From G964291335 sp964291335 (GTDB lineage Bacteria; Chloroflexota; Dehalococcoidia; Lucifugimonadales; UBA3495), in assembly GCA_964291335.2 (NCBI GenBank), contig OZ219748.1:1-64000 (forward strand): a DNA stretch of 64,000 nucleotides, in the 5' to 3' direction. Within the stretch, counting starts at the first letter, position 1. Every line of letters starts with the position of its first letter. Below are positions 18,638 to 27,905 of this stretch, piece by piece. Position numbers and translations under genes: made by a program. The notes under the pieces were generated by a model. That model ran no database searches and was not told the DNA's origin. It saw nothing but the letters and a program-made list of their open reading frames with translations.

Positions 18638-19795
18638 ATGAAACCCATTTACTTGGACTACCAAGCCACTACCCCGGTTGATCTACGTGTGCTAGATGCC
18701 ATGCAGCCGTACTGGGCGCAAGATTTCGGGAACCCACACTCAGAAGGTCACACCTACGGTTGGAACGCTCGCCAAGCAGTAGAACGCGCCCGCTCTCAAG
18801 TCGCTGACTTCATCGGAGCGGACGACGACGAAATTATCTTTACGTCGGGCGCTACTGAGTCATGTAACATTGCACTCCGAGGTATAGCCGCCGCTGCCCC
18901 CCCAAGCGATTGTCGCCGGCAAATTATCACACTGGCTACTGAACACTCAGCAGTACTGGAAACCACTCATTGGTTGAGCCAGCATAGCTATGATGTTGCA
19001 GTGCTTCCGGTAAAATCAGACGGAATGCTGGACCTCCGAGTCCTGGAATCAGCATTGGGGCACCAAACTCTGCTCGTATCCGTAATGCTGGCGAACAACG
19101 AAATCGGCGTAGTTCAACCACTGTCGGAAATATCCCAACTATGCCGCTCCGCTGGCGCTTTCGTCCACACTGATGCTACCCAAGCAGCAGGACGTATCAA
19201 GATTGACGTGGACGAACTGGGCGTTGACTTGTTGAGCCTGTCTGCCCACAAAATTTACGGACCTAACGGAATCGGCGCACTGTACGTCCGCAACCGGCCA
19301 GACTTAAGAATCTCGCCCATGGTCACCGGAGGATCCCAAGAGCGAGGCATTCGACCTGGCACCGTGCCAGTTCCCCTGGCAGTTGGCATGGGAACAGCCT
19401 GCACTATCTCTGACCACCAGATGGAAGATGATACCAAACGCATCTCAAAACTCGAGCAAAAGCTACGGCAAAACCTGATAACGCATTTCCCCGCATTGCG
19501 ACTGTTTGGACACGTAGAACAGCGAATTCCAGGCAACCTGAATTTAGGATTCCCCGGTATCCTGGGAGAAGCGTTAGTGGAAGCCGTATCCAGTGAAGTA
19601 GCAATTTCCACAGGAGCGGCTTGCGCTACCGGCTCGCCGGAACCATCCCACGTATTGATGGCACTCGGACTTGATTCGGAAATAGCAGCGACCGGAGTGA
19701 GGATCAGCTTGGGACGATTCACCACCGACGATGAAATCAGCGCAGCTTGCCAGTCCCTGGTCCGAGCTGTACAAAACCTTGCCACAGGAGGCTGA
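18638..19795 (+). CDS. Cysteine desulfurase (NifS/IscS, DndA/SspA role)
   Basis: This 385-residue PLP enzyme has TSGATESCNIALRG (cofactor phosphate loop), HTDATQAAGRI, the PLP-lysine motif SLSAHKIYGPNGIGALYV (Lys about 205) and the catalytic-Cys loop STGAACATGS (Cys about 329). It removes sulfur from L-cysteine as a persulfide for transfer to a partner. Adjacent placement behind a DndC-like gene matches dndA/sspA of DNA phosphorothioation clusters. The next gene begins 3 bases after its stop. Confidence 0.93.
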   Translation: MKPIYLDYQATTPVDLRVLDAMQPYWAQDFGNPHSEGHTYGWNARQAVERARSQVADFIGADDDEIIFTSGATESCNIALRGIAAAAPPSDCRRQIITLATEHSAVLETTHWLSQHSYDVAVLPVKSDGMLDLRVLESALGHQTLLVSVMLANNEIGVVQPLSEISQLCRSAGAFVHTDATQAAGRIKIDVDELGVDLLSLSAHKIYGPNGIGALYVRNRPDLRISPMVTGGSQERGIRPGTVPVPLAVGMGTACTISDHQMEDDTKRISKLEQKLRQNLITHFPALRLFGHVEQRIPGNLNLGFPGILGEALVEAVSSEVAISTGAACATGSPEPSHVLMALGLDSEIAATGVRISLGRFTTDDEISAACQSLVRAVQNLATGG

Positions 19796-19798
19796 CCA

Positions 19799-21814
19799 TT
19801 GGTTACGCTTAAATTCGGAGCCGCAACATCCAACGACGGCTTTACTTCGTTCAGCACAGCGTCCTTCAACGATCTGCCACCGGCACGAATCATTAGAGAA
19901 CTCATCCAAAACTCGTTGGACGCGGCAGCAGAAGCCGGTGAAACCACCGCAAAGATGCGGTTCCAAGTCGACAACATCCGGCCAGGGGACATCCCCGACC
20001 TGAAGGGTTACGCCAACGCTTTCAAAAAGGCGGTAGCACACCAGACGAAGAGCAATGGTGGACAACTCCCTGACGCTGCCCAGGAAGTCGCCGACCGTAT
20101 CGAAAGCGGATTGAAATCAATCAAAGCAGGGAAAGCCACCATCCTGGCGGTATCGGATAACGGAATCGGTCTCGACATCAAGAGAATGAACTCGCTACTA
20201 GCTGACGGTGCCAGTGGAAAGTCCACTTCCGCCTCCGGCTCATATGGCGTCGGCCATTTGGCGCCAATGGCCCTCTCCGACATCCGTTATATGCTCTACG
20301 GCGGCCTGACATCGGATGGGAAACGCATCGCCAGCGGCAAGACCATTCTGGCCGCGCACCCCGGCAATAATAAGCTCAACGACGCCAAAGGCTACCTCAT
20401 CAATGGATTCAAAAGTGGACTGGACGGCAACCTGTACGATTTTCTGGACCCGAAAGCACATCCCAAACTGGTTGCCAAACACCTTGACGCACTCAGCAAA
20501 GAGCATGGACATGGCTGCGTTGTGCTAGTTCCAGCATTCAATAACTTCAGAAGTGGCGGCAGACAACTCTGGGAAATCGTGTCCAAAGTCGCCGCTTACA
20601 ACTTCGCCCCAGCTATCCACCAAGGCAAGCTTGCTATCGTTGTTCAAGAAAAGGGCGAACCTCAGCATCTGGATACAGAATCGATAGAGAGCATCCTGGA
20701 ACAGGAACAGACCCGAGTTCGGGCCGCCAGATCTGTTTCATTCTTCGCTGGCCTCCGCCCATCCGGGCAAAACGCATACTCGATAATGAAAGCCCTCACG
20801 GACAGCAAGCGCCCAAAAGTAACCGTGAACGGAGACAACGCACGGATCAACTTGCTGACGCCTTCGCTGAGCGAATACACCAGGATCGACCTGTTCCGCA
20901 ATGGTATGTGGATTACGGACAGTGTTCCTGATCTATCGACGGCTCACTTCGCTAATCGCCAATCATTCCACGCCGTTATTGAAGTGGAGGCCCAAGAAGG
21001 AGGTGAACTCCACCGACTGATCCGCAAAGCCGAAGGGCCGATGCACGATAAACTGTCGACGCAACTCTTATCCGGCCCAGAGCAAGGAAAGCTAAAGCAG
21101 ACCTTTGAGAAAATCACCGCCTATATTAACGAGCAGGTACCGCTAATCAGCACCGAAGAGTATACGGTTGACGATTTCTTGCCAATCAACACTGGCGACG
21201 ACAGTGCTGACGCCAGTGGAAATGAGAGTTTCTCCTTCTGGGGTACTCCCACCCCAGTGTCCAGGCGCAGCATCGCACAAGTCAGGCCAGCACCGAATCA
21301 TAAAAAAGACGACGACAATGAGACCGATAACAACAGCAAGCACAGTAAACAAAGAAAGCAACGTCGTCCGTCACAGCGGAGGCCCACCCGACCATTACCT
21401 TTCCGTTCAACTGTCATCCCCGATGGGTATGGGAAACTCACCGGCTCTATCAGCAGTGCGGATGATTTTCCGGAAGCTTGGCTGACCATTCGCGTGGATG
21501 AGAACGTTGATTCCACCTGCAACCGAGTATGGCAAGACGAGGACATATCCTTACAGTCGTTCAATATAGTGCCGATGGACGGCAGTAAGGCGCCAGAGCA
21601 TGAAATCGTCGAAAACGGCAAATTCGTCAAAATTCAAGGCATAGTTGCCAACGCCAACTACGAAGTGCAGGTCGAGTACAAAACCCCTCCAGACTTGATT
21701 CATATTGTAGAAAGACCAGTATTCCGACTGGAAATACACCGCCCACTGCCTTCAGAGAAAAGTTCAGTTGCCGACGGCAGGGAGGTATCCTCCGATGCAG
21801 ACCAAGGAAATTAG
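19799..21814 (+). CDS. GHKL-type (Hsp90/MutL-like) ATPase
   Basis: This 671-residue protein has the Bergerat-fold boxes in order: N box IIRELIQNSLDAA (about 32-43), G1 VSDNGIGLD (about 119), G2 GSYGVGHLAPMA (about 147). The start is TTG 19799, chosen because AGGAGG lies 8 bases upstream. A low-complexity charged segment (about 495-530, rich in Asp, Asn, Lys, Gln) joins a C-terminal beta domain. GHKL ATPases act by ATP-driven dimer closure. Here it may license DNA handling for the sulfur-modification proteins. Island 2 carries its counterpart. Confidence 0.88.
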   Translation: MVTLKFGAATSNDGFTSFSTASFNDLPPARIIRELIQNSLDAAAEAGETTAKMRFQVDNIRPGDIPDLKGYANAFKKAVAHQTKSNGGQLPDAAQEVADRIESGLKSIKAGKATILAVSDNGIGLDIKRMNSLLADGASGKSTSASGSYGVGHLAPMALSDIRYMLYGGLTSDGKRIASGKTILAAHPGNNKLNDAKGYLINGFKSGLDGNLYDFLDPKAHPKLVAKHLDALSKEHGHGCVVLVPAFNNFRSGGRQLWEIVSKVAAYNFAPAIHQGKLAIVVQEKGEPQHLDTESIESILEQEQTRVRAARSVSFFAGLRPSGQNAYSIMKALTDSKRPKVTVNGDNARINLLTPSLSEYTRIDLFRNGMWITDSVPDLSTAHFANRQSFHAVIEVEAQEGGELHRLIRKAEGPMHDKLSTQLLSGPEQGKLKQTFEKITAYINEQVPLISTEEYTVDDFLPINTGDDSADASGNESFSFWGTPTPVSRRSIAQVRPAPNHKKDDDNETDNNSKHSKQRKQRRPSQRRPTRPLPFRSTVIPDGYGKLTGSISSADDFPEAWLTIRVDENVDSTCNRVWQDEDISLQSFNIVPMDGSKAPEHEIVENGKFVKIQGIVANANYEVQVEYKTPPDLIHIVERPVFRLEIHRPLPSEKSSVADGREVSSDADQGN

Positions 21815-22658
21815 CACACGCGCATCTGACCCCAGCAGCAGCAGCCGAGCCTTCCCATGGCCAGTAATCGAAGCCGGCAACAACAGTTTCCCCAATGGTG
21901 TATACACGGTCAGTTGCAACGACAAAGAAGTCGGCAAGTCCTTCGAGCTACACCACCAGTTAAGTGGCGCAACACTCATGGATCAGTGGAGAGAACAAAA
22001 CAAGCTGAGCTTCGTATGCACCGTAGCATCTCCCCGCTCCATGTACCGGATGCTCCACAAATCCGACACACCTGAGCAGTTGATTGCCTGGCAACAGCAG
22101 GACCTGGGCGAGTACCCGATGTTCACGCCAATGATTGTGGCCCGGCAATGCATTCAACACAACGTCAACGCAGATACCGACGGTCTCAATCGAGTCTGGG
22201 ACGGACGAGAACTGCTGATTCCCAAGGGAGGACGAGTAGCAGTCGGGTACACTTTCAAGTTCAAATCAGGCATCAGCGGGATCCTGGATTTCAAACTGGA
22301 CGAAGGCCTCGATCTCGGACAATTTCAAGTGGAGCCAAGCGAACAAGACGGATTCAAGTTCAAGGTCGCTCTGGCATCAGACCTTCACCAGCACCTGCGT
22401 TACCGCAGAGCCGAGATCGCCGGCAGAAACATAATGGTGCACATAATTTCAGTTGCTCTCAGAATACTGCAGCAGGATTACTCAAAGGACGACGAGGAAG
22501 CCGGCGAAGGCTGGCAGTCTTATCCGAACCTTATCGGACTTGATAACCTACTCGATCAAAGCGGGATCCATCACTGGTCTGATGAAAATTTCCGGCCTGA
22601 GCTCGCCGCCACCAAATTGTACCCGCACACGATCCCGTCGGAGAGATCACAACCATGA
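21795..22658 (+). CDS. Island-1 partner protein of the GHKL ATPase, unknown
   Basis: The start is ATG 21795 behind GGGAGG, overlapping the ATPase gene by 20 bases. The 287-residue product has an apparently beta-rich core (FELHHQLSGATL; FTPMIVARQCIQ; LLIPKGGRVAVGYTF). By eye its layout parallels the 287-residue protein of island 2 (RPFVIASQAIEN; VPKAAILAIGSE), same length and same place after the ATPase. No known family. The stop overlaps the next start (ATGA), so genes in the island are tightly coupled. Confidence 0.72.
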   Translation: MQTKEISTRASDPSSSSRAFPWPVIEAGNNSFPNGVYTVSCNDKEVGKSFELHHQLSGATLMDQWREQNKLSFVCTVASPRSMYRMLHKSDTPEQLIAWQQQDLGEYPMFTPMIVARQCIQHNVNADTDGLNRVWDGRELLIPKGGRVAVGYTFKFKSGISGILDFKLDEGLDLGQFQVEPSEQDGFKFKVALASDLHQHLRYRRAEIAGRNIMVHIISVALRILQQDYSKDDEEAGEGWQSYPNLIGLDNLLDQSGIHHWSDENFRPELAATKLYPHTIPSERSQP

Positions 22659-23611
22659 CCAACTCCACCAGCACTAGATACCAAGAACTGGACGCTGACC
22701 AGTACGTCAGAATGCAAAACAGCATGCTAAAGGTCAAAGGCAGCGACAGCCAACACGAGTTCCTCAAAGCCCTCAAAGACCCAGCGGAGTTCGTGGCCTT
22801 GGTTGAAAATAAAGTCCAAACCAACGATGGTCAAACATTGCCCATATTCGACGACGCGCTGACCGAATCGTCATTCAAGGAACCGACGGCGGACCAAGAG
22901 GCCCGGATGTACGCCCTCTGGCGCGACACGCCTCCCCGAACTGCTTGCCGAGTTTCTTTCTGGGCCAGCGTAACGCTGGAACACATCCGCGCCGGGAAAA
23001 TCCCGGAATCAACCTGGCTCGCCGCTAACGGCGGGCGCACCGAAACCGGCGAAGAGCGAATTGACCGCGCTCTACACCTGGCTAACGACGAAGCAGGAAA
23101 CAAGAATGTTGACGACTGCGTACGAACCGTGTTCCTCCGCATGAGTGGGCTGCCGGCCGCTAGAGGCAACCGCAGCGTCTTCGTAAACCCGACTTTCGGA
23201 CGCGGTTGGTGGCGGGAACGAATCGTCTCCGCCATCATAGAGCGCAACGAAGCTGTGGAAAACAGGGCTTCGCTACTGGAAGTAGTCCGACGAAACCAGC
23301 AGTATTGGGAAAACCTGGTAACGATGATAGTGTCCCGCGGTTCAGTATTCGGTTCAGCGGACACCCAGGCCGCCCTCATCAACGGTCTGGCCAAGCGGTT
23401 TCGCCAAGCTCCGAATACCCCACTACGGACCGCCGCCACTCTAGACATCGCCCGTCGGAGATTCAGCAACCTGGCTGCATCCCAAGAGATAGGCGTTCTC
23501 GAATTTCACGAGATCAACGCCCTCGTTGACGACCTTCTGGAACGCGTTGAAAAGTCTATTGTCAATAGGGACATAGCGCCCATTGCGAACAATCAAGCCA
23601 GCACAGGCTAA
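22655..23611 (+). CDS. Helical protein, DUF6339-like, island 1
   Basis: This 318-residue, mostly helical protein has a Trp/Arg-rich core (ALWRDTPPRTACRVSFWASVT; VFLRMSGLPAARGNRSVF; GRGWWRERIVSAI). It resembles what I recall of DUF6339 proteins; that family name is tentative. The N-terminal 270 residues of the island-2 PAPS-reductase-like protein look related in layout (LAYLSCFHLLEFGISRW; SYYVMRSATVLAEYIRAL), suggesting the same component is fused there. It is coupled by ATGA to the preceding gene. Confidence 0.7.
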   Translation: MTNSTSTRYQELDADQYVRMQNSMLKVKGSDSQHEFLKALKDPAEFVALVENKVQTNDGQTLPIFDDALTESSFKEPTADQEARMYALWRDTPPRTACRVSFWASVTLEHIRAGKIPESTWLAANGGRTETGEERIDRALHLANDEAGNKNVDDCVRTVFLRMSGLPAARGNRSVFVNPTFGRGWWRERIVSAIIERNEAVENRASLLEVVRRNQQYWENLVTMIVSRGSVFGSADTQAALINGLAKRFRQAPNTPLRTAATLDIARRRFSNLAASQEIGVLEFHEINALVDDLLERVEKSIVNRDIAPIANNQASTG

Positions 23612-23632
23612 AAAGATCCGCGCGCTAACACA

Positions 23633-24142
23633 ATGGTAAGCCACACCTCTTCATACGATATTGACCTAGCCTCGGCGAGGCAACTACGTTCGCAGACATG
23701 GACGTTCACACTGGCACCAGACCTCTGGGATAGTTTCAACTTGCTGCAGGAACTGAACTGGTGGAGAATTGCTTTCGACGAGACGCCGGCCAGACAAATA
23801 CCGAATAACCTAATTGGCGTTTACGCTTTCGTGTTGGAACCGAACGTCGCCAGTCTCAACCTGGCGTATTTACTATACGTGGGCAAGACCACCGAGAATT
23901 TTCGCGCCAGATACCGTAAATACAAGACCGATCAATCGGATAAAGAACCCAAAAGGCATTTGGTTAAACAAATGCTGACGACATGGCCCGGGCGACTGGC
24001 ATTTTACTATGCGCCGGTTAGCAACCATGATATGGTAAAGTCCATTGAGGATGAACTGATAGCAACCTTCAAACCGCCCGTATGCCGGTCGTACCCGGCA
24101 AGAGTCAGAGGATCATTCAAAATCCTTGACACCGGACCGTGA
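23633..24142 (+). CDS. GIY-YIG nuclease-domain protein
   Basis: This 169-residue protein has the core pattern GVYAFV (about 62) followed by YLLYVGKTTENFRARYRKYK (about 79-98), then a downstream Glu in SIEDELIATFKPP, matching the GIY-YIG fold with Tyr, Gly, Lys, Arg and metal-binding Glu positions. These enzymes cut DNA with one divalent metal. In a DNA-modification island it is the likely nuclease, cutting either modified or unmodified DNA. No ribosome site is obvious. Confidence 0.8.
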   Translation: MVSHTSSYDIDLASARQLRSQTWTFTLAPDLWDSFNLLQELNWWRIAFDETPARQIPNNLIGVYAFVLEPNVASLNLAYLLYVGKTTENFRARYRKYKTDQSDKEPKRHLVKQMLTTWPGRLAFYYAPVSNHDMVKSIEDELIATFKPPVCRSYPARVRGSFKILDTGP

Positions 24143-24151
24143 GGCAAACCC

Positions 24152-25429
24152 ATGACAAAGCCAGCCAGTTTTCCTGCAGTTCGGTGCCACCTGGGAGACT
24201 GGGTATATTACAGCACTGTTCTATCATTCAATGAAGTTGCATCACGCATCCAGCGAGCGAAGGAAATCAATAGTAATCCTGGTCTCAACAACATGATCCA
24301 ACGGGAATTAAGGCCGCGGGTTTCTGATATTGCGGCCTATCTCCAAACACAACCCGAGAGGTTTTTCAATGCCATCGTTGTAGGTATCTACGGAGGATCT
24401 CCCGATTGGTTCCCGGTCGACATTGACAACACCAGGGAGCCACAGCCGACCAACTTATCGGATCGCGCCAGGGAATCGGTGGGGATTCTCCAGCTTTCCG
24501 GCGAAGAGAGGCTATTTGCCGTGGACGGTCAGCATCGAGTAGAAGGCATCAAAAAGGCCCTGCTGGAAAACCCGGAGTTAGGCTCCGAAGAACTAGCTGT
24601 CCTGTTTGTAGCTCACCGGGAAACACCGGAAGGTACTGCAAGAACACGGCGCTTATTCACAACACTGAACAAATACGCAAAGCCGGTTACCACAAATGAA
24701 ATCATTGCCCTGGATGAGGACGACGCTTTCGCAGCCGTTACCCGAATGATAGTGAACCAGTATGAAGGCCTGAACAAGACGACTCAAGAGGGTTACAAGC
24801 AACTCAGCTTGGTAAAGTTCGAAGGCGCCCAAATCCCAACCAGAGACCAGTACAGCATCACTACGATTCAGATGCTCTACAAGTTGGTGGAAATACTGTC
24901 CATTCCCAGGCAGGACACAACGAAAAGAAGAGAACTGAAACGGGCGAGGCCATCACAGGAAAAGATTGATGCCATGTACAGCGACCACATAAATTTCTGG
25001 CAAGGGTTGAGAGATCACATACCGGCAATGAACGAATCACTAGGTTCAGACCCAGCCAAACGAATTGCTGGGAAACACAGAAACCAAGATGGTGGACACA
25101 TCCTGTTCCGGCCAGTCGGCCAGGAGGCATTCGCCAGAGCGCTGCGAACTTTGCTGGACAGAAAAGTCTCAATGCAACAAGGCATTGAAGTTCTCTCCAG
25201 CACACAACTGATGCTAAATCAAGCTCCCTGGTCTCACGTCATGTGGGACCCGAGTAGAAACGCCATGAACCGCACTAACTTGCATCTGGCCGAAAGCCTG
25301 CTACTGTACATGGTTCACGAAGAGCCAGCTAAACCTGACTTCCCTCTGGCAAAAACTTACCAAGCAGCAGTAGGAAATCAACCCTCAAAACTGGAGGCAG
25401 TTCCTAGGGGACAATCAGTGAGAGCCTGA
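24152..25429 (+). CDS. DGQHR-domain protein (DndB-like)
   Basis: This 425-residue protein has the signature AVDGQHRVEGIKKAL (about 123) and the downstream LFTTLNKYAKPVTTNEII, both typical of DGQHR/DndB-type proteins. DndB represses and modulates DNA phosphorothioation operons, and the related ParB-like fold hydrolyses nucleotide. A GAGG ribosome site precedes the ATG. It closes island 1. With the DndA-like and DndC-like genes this gives three phosphorothioation-type components without DndD or DndE. Confidence 0.86.
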   Translation: MTKPASFPAVRCHLGDWVYYSTVLSFNEVASRIQRAKEINSNPGLNNMIQRELRPRVSDIAAYLQTQPERFFNAIVVGIYGGSPDWFPVDIDNTREPQPTNLSDRARESVGILQLSGEERLFAVDGQHRVEGIKKALLENPELGSEELAVLFVAHRETPEGTARTRRLFTTLNKYAKPVTTNEIIALDEDDAFAAVTRMIVNQYEGLNKTTQEGYKQLSLVKFEGAQIPTRDQYSITTIQMLYKLVEILSIPRQDTTKRRELKRARPSQEKIDAMYSDHINFWQGLRDHIPAMNESLGSDPAKRIAGKHRNQDGGHILFRPVGQEAFARALRTLLDRKVSMQQGIEVLSSTQLMLNQAPWSHVMWDPSRNAMNRTNLHLAESLLLYMVHEEPAKPDFPLAKTYQAAVGNQPSKLEAVPRGQSVRA

Positions 25430-26238
25430 TAATCCAACAGAATCTGCCACTGTCATACTCAACACGCGATCGTTTCTGTTCACCAGTGCTTGCAACAATG
25501 CAAGCAACGTCTTTACACTTCACGTTTACTCCCACCGGATCTACCACAGGCACAAAACACCATGAGCCAGTGACACTTGCCCATAGCGTGAACATCCGTG
25601 TAAATGACATAATGGACATGTTGCCGACTCACGGCGGCGCCGACCGCTACCGACAAACGGGGCGGTCGGCCCATATTCCGGGAGATTGCAGAACATTAGC
25701 AGCTACAAAATGAGTTGCCCGCCAATATCCTTGACACGCCGGCACGTAGTATATTCAGTACTGACAGAATAGGATGGAATGACTGTGGTAGGCAAAAGGT
25801 AGCACAGGCAAACCGCAGTGCCAGGCTATGCTTGGCGACTCTGGCGACCTGAACACCAGTCTTATTCGATAAGCAATACCTTCCTCGCACGGAGCACTCC
25901 GAAGTTAATCTTCAGGGTGTTCTGTTACTGCCCTACCACCAAAAAACAATGATTGCCGAACAATACCTGAAACCGCCGTTACCTGGCCGGTTACTATACC
26001 GGGCCGGAACTCGGCCGGCACTGGCAGCGCCCGCTGTGGGCCGACTGGAACCGGCGCAAAGCAGTAGCAGAACGGGAAAACCGGGAATTCACCGATCCTG
26101 CGCCGGAATTCGAACAGCCACCCAAAAACCGGGACTTCCCTGGAACTCCGACTACTGATGCCACCCCTGCTCAGGAATGCCCCCGGAATCGCGCTGAGAC
26201 GCAGATTAAGCTCTGTAACCACCCCTGCAGGTTTCCCT
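25430..26238. other. Gap with a decayed gene copy
   Basis: No intact gene. A TTGACA at 25731 lies in an AT-richer patch without a clear -10. At about 25949-26158 a frame-broken copy of the 16.24-kb small gene is recognisable (MIAEQYLKPP, then in another frame WNRRKAVAERENREFTDPAPEF). The first 300 bases after island 1 show nothing I can assign. Confidence 0.5.
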
Positions 26239-26266
26239 TTGACAGAACGCTAGCATCCGGTAGAAT
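26239..26266 (+). promoter_or_regulatory. Sigma-70 type promoter
   Basis: A perfect TTGACA -35 (26239-26244), 16-base spacer and TAGAAT -10 (26261-26266) point into the structured leader ahead of the sigma factor gene. Confidence 0.7.
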
Positions 26267-26356
26267 AATTATGCAGCTCCCTGTTGATTCGTCGGCAGGG
26301 TAGGGGTCATCCCCTTGAAAGGGATGGCCCCTTAATTAAAAACCTATCGTATAACA

Positions 26357-26369
26357 CCCCCCCCCCCCC
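26357..26369 (+). repeat. C13 homopolymer in the leader RNA
   Basis: Thirteen consecutive C bases between the hairpins and the terminator of the candidate RNA. Such a run is slippage-prone and also hard to sequence. Confidence 0.7.
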
Positions 26370-26390
26370 GATCAATTCGTTGGCCGGGTC

Positions 26391-26425
26391 GAGACCGCTC
26401 TGTTGGGAGCGGTCTCTGTTTTTTT
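26391..26425 (+). terminator. Intrinsic terminator
   Basis: A perfect 10-bp stem GAGACCGCTC/GAGCGGTCTC with loop TGTTGG, followed directly by TGTTTTTTT, is a textbook Rho-independent terminator on the + strand. Confidence 0.88.
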
Positions 26426-26520
26426 ATCCCTGTCCGACATTCCGAAATCAATCCCCCCAGCCCCCGGAATATAATAATCGGCATCAACCACTCCCCCAAC
26501 TCCACAATACGGGATTGCCC

Positions 26521-27897
26521 ATGTCAGATACCGCTTCCCCCATCGACGACCTCAGTCCTCAACCCGGGGCCGAAGAATCGGATCCCCGCAAGATCAGCCA
26601 GAATCCCACCGAGCTATACTTCAAGGAAATCAGCCGGATCAAACTGCTTACCGCCAAACAGGAACAACAACTGTCCCGACGTATCGAACTCCGGCAGCGC
26701 CTCCTGACCGCCGCCGGAGAACTCCTGGGTCAGCAAAAAGCGGACCCCCAAACTCTCGCCGCCATCAATCAGCAGAATCTCAACCTCTGCCTCACCCACC
26801 TGATCCTGCGCCATCTGACCCGCTCCATTCCCCTGATCCAAGTCCTGACCGGACACCTGAAACTGCCCGCCAACCCCACACTGTCCCAACTGAACAACGG
26901 CCTGGAAATCGCCCACGCCATCGACTGCAAAATGGAACCAACCCTCCCGGAATCCCTGGCCCAGAGCCTGAACTCCGACCCGGAATCCGTCCAAAGCCAG
27001 CTGATTTATCTGTCTGTCAACCGACAGCTGATTCCCCCAGCCATCACCGACCGGCTGGCGGAATATACCCTCTACCAACTGGACGCCGACCTGAACGAAA
27101 CCGAATACTTGCCCCAACTGGCCCACTGTGAAACCGACTGCCGGAGTCACTTCAGCCGGATCAACGCCGAAGGCTACCAGGCCAAGCTCCGGCTTGCCGA
27201 GGCCAACCTGCGGCTGGTGGTCAGCATCGCCCGGCGGCATCAGGACCGCGGGCTGAGCCTCATGGACCTGATCCAGGAAGGCAACATCGGCCTGCTCCGG
27301 GCAGTGGAAAAGTTCGACCACCGCCTGGGGTACAAGTTCAGCACCTTCGCCACCTACTGGATCCGGCAGGCTATTACCCGGTCCCTGGCAGATCGTGGGC
27401 GCCCCATCCGAATCCCGGTACACCTGGTCGACCTGATTAACAAGCTGATGCAGCAACGCAGACGCCTGCTGCAGGAATATGGCCGGGAACCGACCAGGGA
27501 GGAAGTCAGCCGGGCCGCCGGCATCAGCGCGGCCAAAGCCGAAGAACTGCTGAAAATAGCCCAGGAACCCCTCTCCCTGGATCAGCCGGCGGGGGAAGAC
27601 GGCTACACCAGCATAATGGAATTTACCAAAGACCCCCATGGCGAAGCAGCGCTGGAACACATAATGCACAAAACACTGAACAACCACATCACCGAAGCGC
27701 TGAAGGGACTCGACCAAAGAGAACGGGAAATAATCCGGTTAAGGTTCGGACTGAACAACCGGAAAAAACTTACGCTGGAACAAGTAGGAGAAAAGTACCA
27801 GATTACCCGGGAAAGAGTCCGGCAGATCGGAAACCGAGCGCTGGAGAAACTGAGGAAACCATCCGTAGCAGAAAAACTGCTGGATTTCATGGAGTAG
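26521..27897 (+). CDS. Sigma-70 family RNA polymerase sigma factor (group 1/2)
   Basis: This 458-residue protein starts at ATG 26521. It has region 1.2 (DPRKISQNPTELYFKEI), region 2 (EANLRLVVSIARRHQDRGLSLMDLIQEGNIGLL, KFSTFATYWIRQAI), region 3 and region 4 (LDQREREIIRLRFGL, LTLEQVGEKYQITRERVRQI). It lacks the long region 1.1 and carries a variable insert between 1.2 and 2 (about 50-215). A principal-type sigma on a mobile segment could redirect transcription to element genes. An upstream promoter-RNA-terminator unit suggests attenuation. Confidence 0.93.
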   Translation: MSDTASPIDDLSPQPGAEESDPRKISQNPTELYFKEISRIKLLTAKQEQQLSRRIELRQRLLTAAGELLGQQKADPQTLAAINQQNLNLCLTHLILRHLTRSIPLIQVLTGHLKLPANPTLSQLNNGLEIAHAIDCKMEPTLPESLAQSLNSDPESVQSQLIYLSVNRQLIPPAITDRLAEYTLYQLDADLNETEYLPQLAHCETDCRSHFSRINAEGYQAKLRLAEANLRLVVSIARRHQDRGLSLMDLIQEGNIGLLRAVEKFDHRLGYKFSTFATYWIRQAITRSLADRGRPIRIPVHLVDLINKLMQQRRRLLQEYGREPTREEVSRAAGISAAKAEELLKIAQEPLSLDQPAGEDGYTSIMEFTKDPHGEAALEHIMHKTLNNHITEALKGLDQREREIIRLRFGLNNRKKLTLEQVGEKYQITRERVRQIGNRALEKLRKPSVAEKLLDFME

Positions 27898-27905
27898 AGG
27901 GCCAT

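Larger units (their letters stand above)
26272..26425 (+). ncRNA. Candidate structured small RNA or leader, about 150 nt
   Basis: Between the promoter and an intrinsic terminator lie two further hairpins: CCCTG/CAGGG arms near 26281-26302, and an 11-bp stem GGGGTCATCCC/GGGATGGCCCC with one G-U pair. There is no ORF of note. A C13 tract (26357-26369) lies inside. It could be a free small RNA or an attenuated 5' leader of the sigma factor gene 95 bases downstream. I could not match it to a known RNA family. Confidence 0.45.

Noticed and set aside
25731..25760. Promoter with TTGACA near 25731
   Set aside because: The only -10-like sequences are at spacing 13 or 18 with poor match, and no gene follows.
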